Of a stretch of DNA of 64,000 bases, positions 47,491-58,022 are shown piece by piece. The stretch is taken from positions 1 through 64,000 of the forward strand of contig NZ_CP017672.1 in assembly GCF_001874625.1 (NCBI RefSeq), in the 5' to 3' direction. A program made the translations under genes and the position numbers. How positions within the stretch are numbered: position 1 is the stretch's first letter; the number at the start of each line of letters is the position of its first letter. The notes beneath the pieces were generated by a model. That model had not been told where the DNA came from and ran no database searches. It saw nothing but the letters and a program-made list of their open reading frames with translations. The DNA is from Providencia rettgeri (GTDB lineage Bacteria > Pseudomonadota > Gammaproteobacteria > Enterobacterales > Enterobacteriaceae).

Positions 47491-49322
47491 CGGCCGCGCA
47501 AGCGCCGCTTTGGGCACAGATCGGGCACAGATCGGGGGTTCATGCGTGGGTTTTCGACATCGCGGGGCCACGCAGCGGCTCAGTGCGTAGCCATTTCTCA
47601 CCGAATCCCGGCACAGGGCCGAGCGCAGCCCTGCGGGGTCGTGGCCGCATCGGATCGGACTCTGGCTTGGCTGCCGGCTGTGTGGCCGGCGCCTCATCAC
47701 GCGGCGGGCGGCGGGGCGCGCGCTGCGGGCCGGTAGTGCGCTTGCTCCAGCGCGCCGTGTTTCTCGAAGTGGGCGAGGATGGCGCGAATGGCCTTGGGGT
47801 CTTCGATGCTGGCGACGATCCGCACCGCGCCGCCGCAGTGGGCGCAGGTGGTGATGTCGATGGAAAAGACCCGCTTGAGCCGTTGCGCCCAGCTCATCGC
47901 ACGGCGCTTCTGCTCGGGGCTGCGCGGCTCGTCGTGGGCGCTGACGTCCACTGGCGCCGCATCGCCCGCAGGCCGCCTGCCGCGCCCCGAGGGCGTCAGC
48001 TGCGCGCGCAGGTTTGCATTCGGGGCGAATACGCCGTGGAAGCGGGTGAGATGCGCGCGTGGCGGCGGGACCAGTGCCGCCAGCTTGGCGATGAAGTCCA
48101 CCGCATCCCATTCGACATGCGTGGTGCCATTGCGCCACGGCGTCTTGAGCTGGTAACGCACCCTGCCCTGTGGCGAGATCGATAGCCGCTGCTCGCTGAT
48201 CGCCGGGCGCGTGATGTAGCGGCACAGCTTTTCGAGCTTGTGGCTTTCGTGTGCTTCCGCGGCCACGCCGGCATGCAGCGAGAAGCCGCCGACCTTGCCG
48301 GCGTCGCCCTCCAGCGGACCGGCGTCGCCAGGCAGCGTTTGCAGCGTGACGACCTTGCGGCCAGCGTCGCGACCGGTGGCGATGCGGTAGGTCATCGAAC
48401 TCATCCGCAGCCCATCCATGCCGTCGTCGCTACCCGCGCTGTCGGACAGGAACACGGATTCGTCTTCGCCTTCGAGCCAGCCGCGGCGCGACAGGTGCCG
48501 GCACACGCGATGCGCGATGGTGTTGGCCAGTTCCGTCAGTTGCGCCGATGTGGGCGCACGGGTGCGGTGCAGGCGCGGCTTGCGCTGCGGACGCTCGGTG
48601 GTGTCCTCGTACACGCCGTCGAGCCACAGCATGTGGAAGTGGATGTTGAGATTCAGCGCGCTGCCGAAGCGCTGGATCAGGGTCACCACGCCGCATTGCG
48701 CCGTATCCCGCGGCACGCCGGCCTGATCGGCAAGCCAACCGGCGATCACACGATGCACGATGCCCAGCACCGGGCCGATCGCCTCAGGCTTGCTGGCGAA
48801 CAGGAAGCGCAACGGGTACGGGAAACTCAGCACCCATTGCCGCACCGGCCGCGGGCCGAACACCTCGTCCACCAGATGCCGCGCCGACTCGGCCATGCGC
48901 CGTGCGCCGCAGCTCGGGCACAGCCCGCGCTTCTTGCAGGAATACGCCACCAGCCTCTCGGCACGACAGTGCTCGCAGACCACGCGCAGGAAGCCGTGCT
49001 CGAGCACGCCGCAGCGCAGGTAGGTCTCGAACTCCTCGCGCACATACTCGGGCAGCGGGCGGTCTTCGGCCTCAAGACGCGCGATGAAGTCCGGGTAGTG
49101 CGCCTGCACTAGCGCGTACAGCAGCGTGCGCTCGGGCAGGTGGCGCGCGTAACGCGCAGCGGCGTGGGCGGCCGGCAGTGGCGCGCACACCTCGGCCTGC
49201 CGCCGGGGTGCGGTCAGGCGCGGCACGCAGCGCTCCGTTGCAGGGACGGCTGCTCAGGGTTGCGCCCGCGAGCACGCGTTCATATCGGCGTTTTCTGATC
49301 TTCGCGTCAGACATTGCCGCGG
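47491..49322 (-). mobile_element. ISCR27 region
   Basis: GC-rich segment with an IS91/ISCR-type transposase. Precise oriIS and terIS were not determined. The limits given are those of the 13-bp direct repeats on both sides. Proposed in the literature to have moved groEL-groES and adjacent genes by rolling-circle transposition. Confidence 0.65.
47697..49226 (-). CDS. ISCR27-type (IS91-family) transposase
   Basis: 509 residues. N-terminal zinc-finger with CEHCRAERLVAYSCKKRGLCPSCGARR split as two CxxC pairs (about 85-108), then the HUH core (NLNIHFHMLWLDGVY), the YITRPAI tyrosine region with KLEKLCRYITRP, and C-terminal KRVFSIDITTCAHCGGAVRI. All typical of ISCR elements. Appears intact. It lies downstream of groEL, the arrangement seen in Tn125. 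Confidence 0.88.
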   Translation of the reverse strand: MPRLTAPRRQAEVCAPLPAAHAAARYARHLPERTLLYALVQAHYPDFIARLEAEDRPLPEYVREEFETYLRCGVLEHGFLRVVCEHCRAERLVAYSCKKRGLCPSCGARRMAESARHLVDEVFGPRPVRQWVLSFPYPLRFLFASKPEAIGPVLGIVHRVIAGWLADQAGVPRDTAQCGVVTLIQRFGSALNLNIHFHMLWLDGVYEDTTERPQRKPRLHRTRAPTSAQLTELANTIAHRVCRHLSRRGWLEGEDESVFLSDSAGSDDGMDGLRMSSMTYRIATGRDAGRKVVTLQTLPGDAGPLEGDAGKVGGFSLHAGVAAEAHESHKLEKLCRYITRPAISEQRLSISPQGRVRYQLKTPWRNGTTHVEWDAVDFIAKLAALVPPPRAHLTRFHGVFAPNANLRAQLTPSGRGRRPAGDAAPVDVSAHDEPRSPEQKRRAMSWAQRLKRVFSIDITTCAHCGGAVRIVASIEDPKAIRAILAHFEKHGALEQAHYRPAARAPPPAA

Positions 49323-49335
49323 GGCGGGTAGGAAG
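49323..49335. repeat. 13-bp direct repeat GGCGGGTAGGAAG, copy 2
   Basis: Matches 47478-47490 exactly. It lies between the ISCR27 gene and the groEL terminator. Confidence 0.6.
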
Positions 49336-49361
49336 TCTCCCGCCTCGGACGCCAGAACGCA

Positions 49362-49388
49362 CAAAGCCCGGCACGAGGCCGGGCTTTG
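49362..49388 (-). terminator. groEL terminator
   Basis: CAAAGCCCGGC/GCCGGGCTTTG stem with a 5-base loop, 27 bases beyond the groEL stop on the minus strand. Confidence 0.75.
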
Positions 49389-49414
49389 TGGTCTTGCTTG
49401 ATGGATCGCGGGGC

Positions 49415-51061
<1,647 letters not shown>

Positions 51062-51110
51062 TTACCTCGAAAAATTATTCGGATGAGAAATGTGTGGGAG
51101 CGACGCGCGA

Positions 51111-51401
51111 TCAGCCGAGGATCGCGAACAGGTCGTCTTCCTTCACCACCAGCAGCTCGACGCCGTCCAGCTTCACTTCGGTGCCGCTGTACTTGCCGAA
51201 CAGCACCTTGTCGCCGACCTTGACCTGCGGCGCGCGGACCTGGCCGTTGTCCAGCACCTTGCCGGTGCCGACGGCGACGACTTCGCCCTTGATCGGCTTC
51301 TCGGTGGCCGAATCCGGGATCACGATCCCGCCGGCGGACAGCTTCTCTTCTTCCATGCGCTTGATGACCACGCGGTCGTGCAGCGGCTTGATATTGGACA
51401 T
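51111..51401 (-). CDS. groES: co-chaperonin GroES
   Basis: 96 residues from ATG 51401 ([20 protein letters not shown]). The open frame extends upstream, but only this start matches the family. Mobile loop [17 protein letters not shown] and the [12 protein letters not shown] segment are clear. It is upstream of groEL by 55 bases. Caps the GroEL ring. Confidence 0.94.
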   Translation of the reverse strand: MSNIKPLHDRVVIKRMEEEKLSAGGIVIPDSATEKPIKGEVVAVGTGKVLDNGQVRAPQVKVGDKVLFGKYSGTEVKLDGVELLVVKEDDLFAILG

Positions 51402-51594
51402 GGCAACCTCGGTAAATGGTTGATTGACGTGGAAAAACCCGGCGATTTTAGCAGTCGCGCGAAGCGAGTGCCAAACCGCGGACAACAGAACCGGGCGAAC
51501 CCGGCATGCCACCGAGATGGGGCGGGCCCGCCGACTTTCAAGGGCCGCACGCGGATGTCCGCCAGGCCCGCCGGATCGGGGCAGCCGCTACCCT

Positions 51595-51924
51595 ATGCCG
51601 GTGAGCGCCCTGATCTGCTTCTGCACCTGTCCCGACGCCGACAGCGCCGAGCGCATCGCCACCGCGCTGGTGGCCGAGCGCCTGGCCGCCTGCGTCAACC
51701 TCCTGCCCGGCCTGCGTTCGGTCTATCGCTGGCAACGCAAGGTCGAGGCCGCGGCCGAGGTCCTGCTGCTGGTCAAGACCAGTGCCGAGGCCTACCCCGC
51801 CCTGCAGGAACGCCTGCGCCAACTGCATCCCTACGAACTCCCGGAGCTGCTCGCGGTCGAAGCCGCGTCCGGCCTGCCCGAATACCTGCAATGGCTGGCC
51901 GCCGAGAGCCGACCGGTAAACTGA
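51595..51924 (+). CDS. cutA: divalent cation tolerance protein CutA
   Basis: 109 residues from ATG 51595. Longer upstream frames lack similarity. CutA1 marks: ICFCTCPDADSAERIATALV, ACVNLLPGLRSVYRW and HPYELPELLAVEA. Forms small trimers. A link to copper tolerance is historical and weak. Divergent from groES and just upstream of the dsbD fragment, as in Tn125. Confidence 0.9.
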   Translation: MPVSALICFCTCPDADSAERIATALVAERLAACVNLLPGLRSVYRWQRKVEAAAEVLLLVKTSAEAYPALQERLRQLHPYELPELLAVEAASGLPEYLQWLAAESRPVN

Positions 51925-51928
51925 GCCA

Positions 51929-52960
51929 ATGACCGCATCCACGATCCGCCTGCGCCGCTGGCTGGCCGGGCTCGCCCTGCTGCTTGCGCTGCCCGCGACC
52001 TCGGCCGTCGCCCAGGACTTCGAACTGCCGCCGGTCGACGAGGTCTTCGTCCTGTCCGCGCAGGCCACCGCGCCGGACCGCATCGAGGTGCGCTGGCGGA
52101 TCGCCGACGGCTATTACCTGTACCGGCACCGCACCTCGGTCAAGGCCGATGCCGCCTTCACCGGCGCGACCATGGCGCTGCCGAAGGGCAAGGCCTACCG
52201 CGACGAATTCTTCGGCGACGTCGAAACCTACCGCAAGGAATTGCTCGGCACCCTCACCGGCACGCCCGCGGCCGGCGCGAGCGCGACCACCCTGACCGTG
52301 AAGTACCAGGGCTGCGCCGATGCCGGCGTGTGCTACCCGCCGCAGACCCGCACCCTGAAGGTCGCGTTGCCGGGCGAAGCGGGCGCTGGCGGCTTCGGCT
52401 GTAAGGCGCGCGGGCTGCATGATTATGTCGTCAAGAACGGCTCTGCCGATCATCCCAACGCCGAGGTGAAATTCGCACTGGGTGATGTGGTCAACACCAT
52501 GATCGGCTGCACTAATGGTGAAACGATCATGCTGTGCCACGACACCTCGCTGCCGCGCCCCTATTCTCTCGGCTTTCGGGTGCAAGGCACCGAGGGGCTG
52601 TGGATGGACGTCAACAAGTCGATCTATCTGGAGGGCAAGAGCCCACAGCCGCACCGCTGGGAGCCTGCCGAGGGCTGGTTTGCGAAATACGATCACCCGC
52701 TATGGAAACGCTACGCCGATCTGGCGGCAGGGGCCGGGCATGGCGGGATGGACTGGTTCGTGATCCACGCTTTTGTCGAGGCGCTGAAGGCCAAGGCCCC
52801 GATGCCAATCGACATTTACGACGCGCTGGCCTGGAGCGCGATCACGCCTCTGTCGGAACAATCGATTGCTGAGGGCAATCGCACGTTAGATTTTCCCGAC
52901 TTCACCCGAGGGCAGTGGCGCACCCGCAAGCCGATCTTTGCGCTGAACGACGCCTATTGA
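51929..52960 (+). CDS. fusion of DsbD N-terminal part with a GH109/Gfo-Idh-MocA C-terminal part
   Basis: 343 residues made from two unrelated genes. Residues 1 to about 153 (signal peptide ALPATSAVAQDFELPPVDEV, KYQGCADAGVCYPPQTRTLK) are the periplasmic N-domain of the disulphide reductase DsbD. From about residue 154 (FGCKARGLHDYVVKNGSADH) the rest is the C-terminal half of a Tat-exported GH109-type oxidoreductase-fold glycosidase (VNKSIYLEGKSPQPHRWEPA, GHGGMDWFVIHAFVEALK). Neither part can be a complete enzyme. The junction near 52390 probably records the end of rolling-circle capture by ISCR27. Confidence 0.88.
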   Translation: MTASTIRLRRWLAGLALLLALPATSAVAQDFELPPVDEVFVLSAQATAPDRIEVRWRIADGYYLYRHRTSVKADAAFTGATMALPKGKAYRDEFFGDVETYRKELLGTLTGTPAAGASATTLTVKYQGCADAGVCYPPQTRTLKVALPGEAGAGGFGCKARGLHDYVVKNGSADHPNAEVKFALGDVVNTMIGCTNGETIMLCHDTSLPRPYSLGFRVQGTEGLWMDVNKSIYLEGKSPQPHRWEPAEGWFAKYDHPLWKRYADLAAGAGHGGMDWFVIHAFVEALKAKAPMPIDIYDALAWSAITPLSEQSIAEGNRTLDFPDFTRGQWRTRKPIFALNDAY

Positions 52961-52970
52961 TCGACGCGAT

Positions 52971-53609
52971 TTAGGCCAAGCGCACCGCAAAGGCGAAATT
53001 GGTAATCTTGTCGGTATCCTTGACGCCCGGCGCGCTTTCGACGCCGCTGGAGGTATCGACCAGCGGCGCTCCGGTGCGCGCAATCGCCTCGGCAACATTC
53101 GTCGGATTTAGCCCGCCTGCCAGCCCCCACGGCAAGGCACCGCGATATCCGGCCAGCAGCGACCAGTCGAACGCCAACCCCATGCCGCCGGGCAGCGCGC
53201 CTTTGGGGGTCTTGGCGTCGAACAAGATCAAGTCCGCCGCCCCGGCATAGGCTGCGGCGCGTGCGACATCGCTGGCGCTGGCGACGGGCAGCGCCTTCCA
53301 CACCGGCTTGCCAAACCGCGCGCGCAACTGGGCCACGCGTTCGGGCGATTCCGAACCGTGCAGCTGCAGCGCGTTCAGCTTGGCTGCCACCAGTGCGTCG
53401 GCGATGACAGCATCATCCGCATCGACGAACAAACCGACCATGGCGATCTGGCCAGCTGCGCGCGATGTCAAAGCGCCCGCGACATTCGACGTAACCGCAC
53501 GGGGCGACGCTGGATAGAACACCAACCCGGCATAGTCCGCCCGCGCCGCGATGGTCGCATCGAGCGCCTCGGGTGTGCTGATCCCGCAAATCTTGATTTT
53601 CGCGGGCAT
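52971..53609 (-). CDS. trpF: phosphoribosylanthranilate isomerase
   Basis: 212 residues, TIM-barrel enzyme of tryptophan synthesis: MPAKIKICGISTPEALDATI, AGLVFYPASPRAVT, LQLHGSESPERVAQLR, LPWGLAGGLNPTNVAEAI, VDTSSGVESAPGVKD. All typical TrpF motifs, full length. Stands 4 bases after bleMBL on the same strand, so co-transcribed from the NDM promoter. Likely passenger DNA from the original host of blaNDM. Confidence 0.94.
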   Translation of the reverse strand: MPAKIKICGISTPEALDATIAARADYAGLVFYPASPRAVTSNVAGALTSRAAGQIAMVGLFVDADDAVIADALVAAKLNALQLHGSESPERVAQLRARFGKPVWKALPVASASDVARAAAYAGAADLILFDAKTPKGALPGGMGLAFDWSLLAGYRGALPWGLAGGLNPTNVAEAIARTGAPLVDTSSGVESAPGVKDTDKITNFAFAVRLA

Positions 53610-53613
53610 GCGG

Positions 53614-53979
53614 TCAGTCGGGGTTCTGGATCAGCCGCACCAGCGTGCAGTCGGGATCGATCAGGTAGCCGATCCTCAGGCCGCTCGCCTCCAGTTGCGG
53701 AGCTTTGAAGCGCGGCCAGCCGGTGCTTTTTTCCTCGGCTCCCGCCGCGTTCACCAATGCCACCATGGCATCGAGATCATCCAACCGCAGGCAACAGCCG
53801 AACGAGCTCGTAGCTGGGTCGAGGTCAGGATAGGGGAAGAATTCGAGCTGCAAACCGCCGCGCTGCAGGATCATCCAGCCGCGATCCTTCCAACTCGTCG
53901 CAAAGCCCAGCTTCGCATAAAACGCCTCTGTCACATCGAAATCGCGCGATGGCAGATTGGGGGTGACGTGGTCAGCCAT
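53614..53979 (-). CDS. ble: bleomycin-binding resistance protein BleMBL
   Basis: 121 residues, glyoxalase/bleomycin-binding fold: VTPNLPSRDFDVTEAFYAKL, GWMILQRGGLQLEFFPYPDL. Matches BleMBL as remembered. It binds and sequesters bleomycin-like antibiotics as a dimer. It begins 3 bases after the blaNDM-1 stop, under the same promoter. Confidence 0.95.
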   Translation of the reverse strand: MADHVTPNLPSRDFDVTEAFYAKLGFATSWKDRGWMILQRGGLQLEFFPYPDLDPATSSFGCCLRLDDLDAMVALVNAAGAEEKSTGWPRFKAPQLEASGLRIGYLIDPDCTLVRLIQNPD

Positions 53980-53982
53980 GGC

Positions 53983-54795
53983 TCAGCGCAGCTTGTCGGC
54001 CATGCGGGCCGTATGAGTGATTGCGGCGCGGCTATCGGGGGCGGAATGGCTCATCACGATCATGCTGGCCTTGGGGAACGCCGCACCAAACGCGCGCGCT
54101 GACGCGGCGTAGTGCTCAGTGTCGGCATCACCGAGATTGCCGAGCGACTTGGCCTTGCTGTCCTTGATCAGGCAGCCACCAAAAGCGATGTCGGTGCCGT
54201 CGATCCCAACGGTGATATTGTCACTGGTGTGGCCGGGGCCGGGGTAAAATACCTTGAGCGGGCCAAAGTTGGGCGCGGTTGCTGGTTCGACCCAGCCATT
54301 GGCGGCGAAAGTCAGGCTGTGTTGCGCCGCAACCATCCCCTCTTGCGGGGCAAGCTGGTTCGACAACGCATTGGCATAAGTCGCAATCCCCGCCGCATGC
54401 AGCGCGTCCATACCGCCCATCTTGTCCTGATGCGCGTGAGTCACCACCGCCAGCGCGACCGGCAGGTTGATCTCCTGCTTGATCCAGTTGAGGATCTGGG
54501 CGGTCTGGTCATCGGTCCAGGCGGTATCGACCACCAGCACGCGGCCGCCATCCCTGACGATCAAACCGTTGGAAGCGACTGCCCCGAAACCCGGCATGTC
54601 GAGATAGGAAGTGTGCTGCCAGACATTCGGTGCGAGCTGGCGGAAAACCAGATCGCCAAACCGTTGGTCGCCAGTTTCCATTTGCTGGCCAATCGTCGGG
54701 CGGATTTCACCGGGCATGCACCCGCTCAGCATCAATGCAGCGGCTAATGCGGTGCTCAGCTTCGCGACCGGGTGCATAATATTGGGCAATTCCAT
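53983..54795 (-). CDS. blaNDM-1: NDM-1 metallo-beta-lactamase
   Basis: 270 residues from ATG 54795, one codon inside an adjacent ATG. Lipobox LMLSGC at residues 22-26 marks it as a membrane lipoprotein. Zinc ligands H120, H122, D124, H189, C208 and H250 are all present. V88, D95, D130 and M154 are as in NDM-1, while P28 excludes NDM-2. It hydrolyses nearly all beta-lactams except monobactams. The first codons match the start of aphA6, as known for this gene. Expression comes from the hybrid promoter at 54871-54899. Confidence 0.97.
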
Positions 54796-54870
54796 CAAGT
54801 TTTCCTTTTATTCAGCATTAAAAACCCCGCAAATGCGAGGCCTAGTAAATAGATGATCTTAATTTGGTTC

Positions 54871-54899
54871 ACTGTAGCAAAAATATGGGGCGAATTCAA
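54871..54899 (-). promoter_or_regulatory. hybrid blaNDM-1 promoter
   Basis: On the minus strand -35 TTGAAT (54899-54894) lies in the end of ISAba125, and -10 TACAGT (54876-54871) lies 17 bases further on. It is the known arrangement that drives blaNDM-1. Confidence 0.9.
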
Positions 54900-55643
54900 A
54901 CATGAGGTGCGACAGTTTCAAAAGCCATATGATAATCAACAAGCTGAGCAAATTTCTCTAATGGTGTAAGCCAATCTAACGCCTTTCTAGGACGAGTATT
55001 CAGTGACATGGCAACTTGATTTAAATAATGCTGATCTGCCTGATTTAAATCAATCCCTTTAGGTAAATATTGCCTAATTAAACCATTCATATTTTCGCAT
55101 GTGCCTTTTTGCCAGGGTGAATGTGGGTCACAGAAATATACATCTATGCCTAAATCTTCTTCGAGTATTTTATGTTCTGACATCTCACGTCCACGGTCAT
55201 AGGTCAACGTTTTACGCAGTTCTGCAGGTAAATATTTCAGAGCTTCAGTTAAAGCCTTGCGCACTGATTCTGCCTTTGCATCAGGTAATGTTGCCAAGAT
55301 ACAGAGCCGTGTATTTCGTTCAATAAGTGTTGCTATCGAACTTTTATTGTCTTTACCTTTAATTAAATCAGCTTCCCAATGACCCGGTATTTTTCTTTCT
55401 TGAACTTCGGCTGGGCGCTCATGAATAGTTTTAATATCCTGTAATATAGAATCTTTTTTAGGTTCACCGTTAGCTTTTCGCTTTTTATTTTCATGACGTA
55501 GACAGGATAATAAGTCTTTTTTCAACTCACCCTTTGGTAATGCTCGTATCGTTGAATAAATCGTTGTATGGCTTACATTCATTGTTTGATCCAAATCAGG
55601 AAATGTCTTTAAACGCTTTGCTATTTGCTGAGGAGACCATAAA
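54888..55643 (-). mobile_element. ISAba125, 3' part
   Basis: Holds the rest of the IS30-family transposase and the terminal sequence CTGTCGCACCTCATGTTTGA read on the minus strand. Together with 46627-46963, less one copy of ATAAA, it makes about 1.09 kb, the size of ISAba125. Confidence 0.88.
54896..55643 (-). pseudogene. ISAba125 transposase, C-terminal part
   Basis: The frame starts at the break (WSPQQIAKRLKTFPDLDQTM) and runs through the DDE core of IS30-type enzymes (GHWEADLIKGKDNKSS, TYDRGREMSEH, YFCDPHSPWQKGTCENMNGL) to the stop. From the first ATG (55594) 232 residues remain. The HTH part needed for binding is separated by 9 kb, so no transposase is made. Confidence 0.9.
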
Positions 55644-55681
55644 GGGGTTTCTCGCCCATTTCATCCAAAAGTCTAAAGTTT
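55644..55681 (+). repeat. Tn3-family terminal inverted repeat, third end
   Basis: Preceded by ATAAA (55639-55643), the same five bases that follow the right end of the large transposon at 46627-46631. Confidence 0.85.
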
Positions 55682-55749
55682 GCTCGAACCTCTGTGATAT
55701 CAGGATTTTAAGGGAGAAGTGGTTTATTATAAGTAATTTATTTTGCTGC

Positions 55750-56345
55750 TTTCATGGATTTTGATACTTTCGAGATCGTATGCCTTGAACAACCTATCAG
55801 GTTTTCTATCTGACTATAACTTTACCCCTCCATCAACAAGCATTCAATTTTTTGGTGTAATATTTTATTGATCGGGCGACCTTTGTATTTTCCTTCTTGT
55901 TTGGCTTTTTGCACTCCTTGGGCTTGGCGGCGACGTCTATCTTCGTAATCCTTTCTCGCAACCGCTGCCAGCATGTCTAACATCATACTGTTAAAGGCGG
56001 CAAGCATTCGTTCCGTAAACTCATCGGTGCGATTCATAAATTGATAGCTGGTTGGGAGATCTAAAGAAACAACCTTCAACCCTTTATGTCCAATGAGATA
56101 TTTTAATTTTTCCCAGTCATCCGTATTCAAGCGGCTAATTCTATCCACCTGTTCAACTTAAATAATATCACCTGGCATGGCCACATTGAGTAAGCGAAAG
56201 AGTTCAGGTCTGTGAAGTTGGGCGCCCGATTCATTCTCTTCAAACCAGCAGGCAATCTGTAGTCCCATTCCCTCGACAAATTTCAATAGTTCATTTTTTG
56301 CTCTTGATGCATCCTGTTCATGGGTTGATGCGCGAAGATATCCTT
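55750..56345 (-). pseudogene. serine resolvase pseudogene
   Basis: Very similar to the resolvase at 40722. GYLRASTHEQDASRAKNELL is readable from about 56345, then LLNVAMPGDII followed by TAA where the intact gene has Leu (about 56160), then VEQ(V)DRISRLN. Later GGGGTAA replaces the AAAAAAAG of the intact gene (about 55823), ending the frame early at LLMEG. Two nonsense lesions and loss of the N-terminal codons make it dead. Its 3' end faces the terminal repeat directly, with no cargo between. Confidence 0.85.
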
Positions 56346-56573
56346 TAATGGCGTAATGCCGTCTTTATTGAGGATGAGGTTGTTCTGTGTTTCTAATAGC
56401 TGGCGTTGATTGAGTTCAGACTCTAACCGTTGGCGTTGTTCGAATTGAATAGCATCACGATTTGAGAGCGTCAGAATATTGGCTGCCTTGCTCGCATGAG
56501 CAGCAAATAAAGTTGCAAGTATGAACACGAAACAGATAGATTTGATTGACATAAAATTACGAATAGTTTTCAT
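56283..56573 (-). pseudogene. N-terminal fragment of a ShlB/FhaC-type TPS transporter
   Basis: The signal peptide (FILATLFAAHASKAANI) and the following LSNRDAIQFEQRQRLESELN then QRQLLETQ helix are typical of the start of two-partner secretion outer-membrane transporters such as ShlB. The real protein is above 500 residues. Here it runs after about 75 residues into resolvase sequence (from about 56345) and stops. Upstream frame extends to 56624. No exoprotein partner is seen. Confidence 0.6.
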
Positions 56574-56624
56574 TTTCAACGTTATAATTGACCGTAATTT
56601 ACAGTTTGGGTTGAGATATCTCAA

Positions 56625-56925
56625 TCATTCGTTTATTAATGAAACTATTTAGATCAATTTATGCCAGTGAATCAGCAGTTTTTAGTGATTAAATGTTTGG
56701 ATAAGTAATTTGGTTATTTTTATTTCTGTTTTTTGTGGGTAAAATGAAATAAAAAAATAACTTATCTTGTATTAGTGATTTATTTGTCTTTATATTTCAT
56801 TGCATGTGATTTTATTCAAAATAGTGACATTAACGTTGAGTCTGATGGGGGATAAAAGTAGATGTAATATTATATTTTGTGACAGGTAATCGTGATATAC
56901 CTCATTTCTCAATAACACATTAATT
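56625..56925. other. gene-free stretch
   Basis: AT-rich gap between the TPS fragment and the unknown gene at 56926. No structure recognised. Confidence 0.3.
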
Positions 56926-57198
56926 CTATTTGGTTTTTAAAGACCAGCTGCTTCCACCATAAAGTGTAGAACCAATGACTTCTTCCCATATATTGTGTTC
57001 GATGAGTAAGTATTTAATCGACTGGAATTCGATATGCGTTAAAACGCCTTCTTCTTCCCCATTTTGTGATAGTAAAAGATAACCTTCAGGTATGCGAACC
57101 GAGGATTGAAAGGCGGCCTTTGCAAATAAACGATAAAATGTGGTGATTGTATATCCTCGACGTAATAGTCCGAGGAGTTGTTCTGTTGGTATCGCCAT
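56926..57198 (-). CDS. unknown 90-residue protein paired with a serine recombinase
   Basis: Not recognised. Starts at ATG 57198 with GAGAGGA upstream, 29 bases after the recombinase stop, so probably in one transcript. The sequence (MAIPTEQLLGLLRRGYTITT, EVIGSTLYGGSSW) is soluble, with no signal or membrane segment. Close linkage suggests an accessory role in recombination or target choice, but this is only inferred from position. Confidence 0.55.
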   Translation of the reverse strand: MAIPTEQLLGLLRRGYTITTFYRLFAKAAFQSSVRIPEGYLLLSQNGEEEGVLTHIEFQSIKYLLIEHNIWEEVIGSTLYGGSSWSLKTK

Positions 57199-57227
57199 AC
57201 GTTTTTCCTCTCTAAATAGAATGCTGA

Positions 57228-57860
57228 TTATTTTTGTTGATAACGTAGTTGAATTCGACAGACTTGTGAACGACTATAGCCAGTAGCCTCAGCGGTTTCT
57301 CGAATACTGAGTCCTTTGGTTTTTCGGTAATAAATCACTTTCTCATGACGCTCTTTATCCGCCTGCTTTCCTTTGTATTTACCTAAAGTCTGAGCGCGCT
57401 CGATACCTTGTTTTTGTCGTTCGCGGCGACTGATCCAATCTTTGTGTGACATTGCTGCCATCAAATCAATCAACATGGTATTAATAGCAGAAAGTACAGC
57501 TTGAGTGATAGGGTCATTCTGTGTGGGATCTTGGTTATTTAAGGCTTGCCAAGATGTTGGTATATCGAGACTGACAATCCGTAACTCATGTTGCTCTATT
57601 TGTTTTTTTAATTTTAGCCAATCGGTATTGTTTAATCGAGTGAGCCTATCAATTTGTTCAACTAATAAAATATCACCTTGTTGACTATCACTGAGTAAAC
57701 GCGAAAGTTCAGGGCGTTCTAATTTTGTGCCACTAATATGCTCGCGATAATAATTCGCAATTCGTCCTCCTCGTTCTTCAACAAAATCATTTAGCATATT
57801 TTTTGCTCTATCTGCATATTGATCTTCAGAAGAGGCTCTGAGGTAAGCTCGTATGAACAT
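57228..57860 (-). CDS. serine recombinase (resolvase/invertase family)
   Basis: 210 residues. The catalytic Ser is in IRAYLRASSEDQYADRAKNM. VEQIDRLTRLN and the C-terminal HTH (KGLSIRETAEATGYSRSQVC) are clear. Related to but distinct from the Tn3 resolvase at 40722. The upstream DNA (57861-57960) has repeated ATCGCAT motifs that could be its res site. Intact. Confidence 0.88.
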   Translation of the reverse strand: MFIRAYLRASSEDQYADRAKNMLNDFVEERGGRIANYYREHISGTKLERPELSRLLSDSQQGDILLVEQIDRLTRLNNTDWLKLKKQIEQHELRIVSLDIPTSWQALNNQDPTQNDPITQAVLSAINTMLIDLMAAMSHKDWISRRERQKQGIERAQTLGKYKGKQADKERHEKVIYYRKTKGLSIRETAEATGYSRSQVCRIQLRYQQK

Positions 57861-57960
57861 TTTTTCACCAATCTATCGCATTTAAATTATCTCATTAAAA
57901 GTATCGCATATAGATTATTGCATTGATAGTGATTTGATGCATTTTAGGTTCTCGCTTTGG
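57861..57960. promoter_or_regulatory. candidate res site of the serine recombinase
   Basis: ATCGCATTTAAATTATCTCA, then ATCGCATATAGATTATTGCA, repeat a common 20-base pattern just upstream of the gene. Position and repetition fit resolvase binding subsites. Confidence 0.4.
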
Positions 57961-58022
57961 GGTATACCCTAATGCTATAAGTCTAATTGACTTGATTTTA
58001 TCAAATAGGCTAACTAAAATTA

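Larger units (their letters stand above)
55644..56345. mobile_element. Tn3-family remnant: end plus dead resolvase
   Basis: A Tn3-type terminal repeat (55644-55681, GGGGTTTCTCGCCCATTTCA) is followed within about 100 bases by the 3' end of a resolvase gene. The repeat differs from those at 37419 and 46626 by about five and four bases, so it is a relative, not a copy. The other end of the element is lost in the fragment of a TPS transporter gene. Confidence 0.8.

Noticed and set aside
47332..48225. 297-codon minus-strand frame overlapping ISCR27
   Set aside because: It is a frame-shifted shadow of the ISCR27 transposase, Arg/Ala/Pro-rich and without a domain.
51538..52696. Minus-strand frames opposite cutA and the dsbD fusion
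   Set aside because: They are shadow frames in high-GC DNA. The plus-strand genes have clear families.
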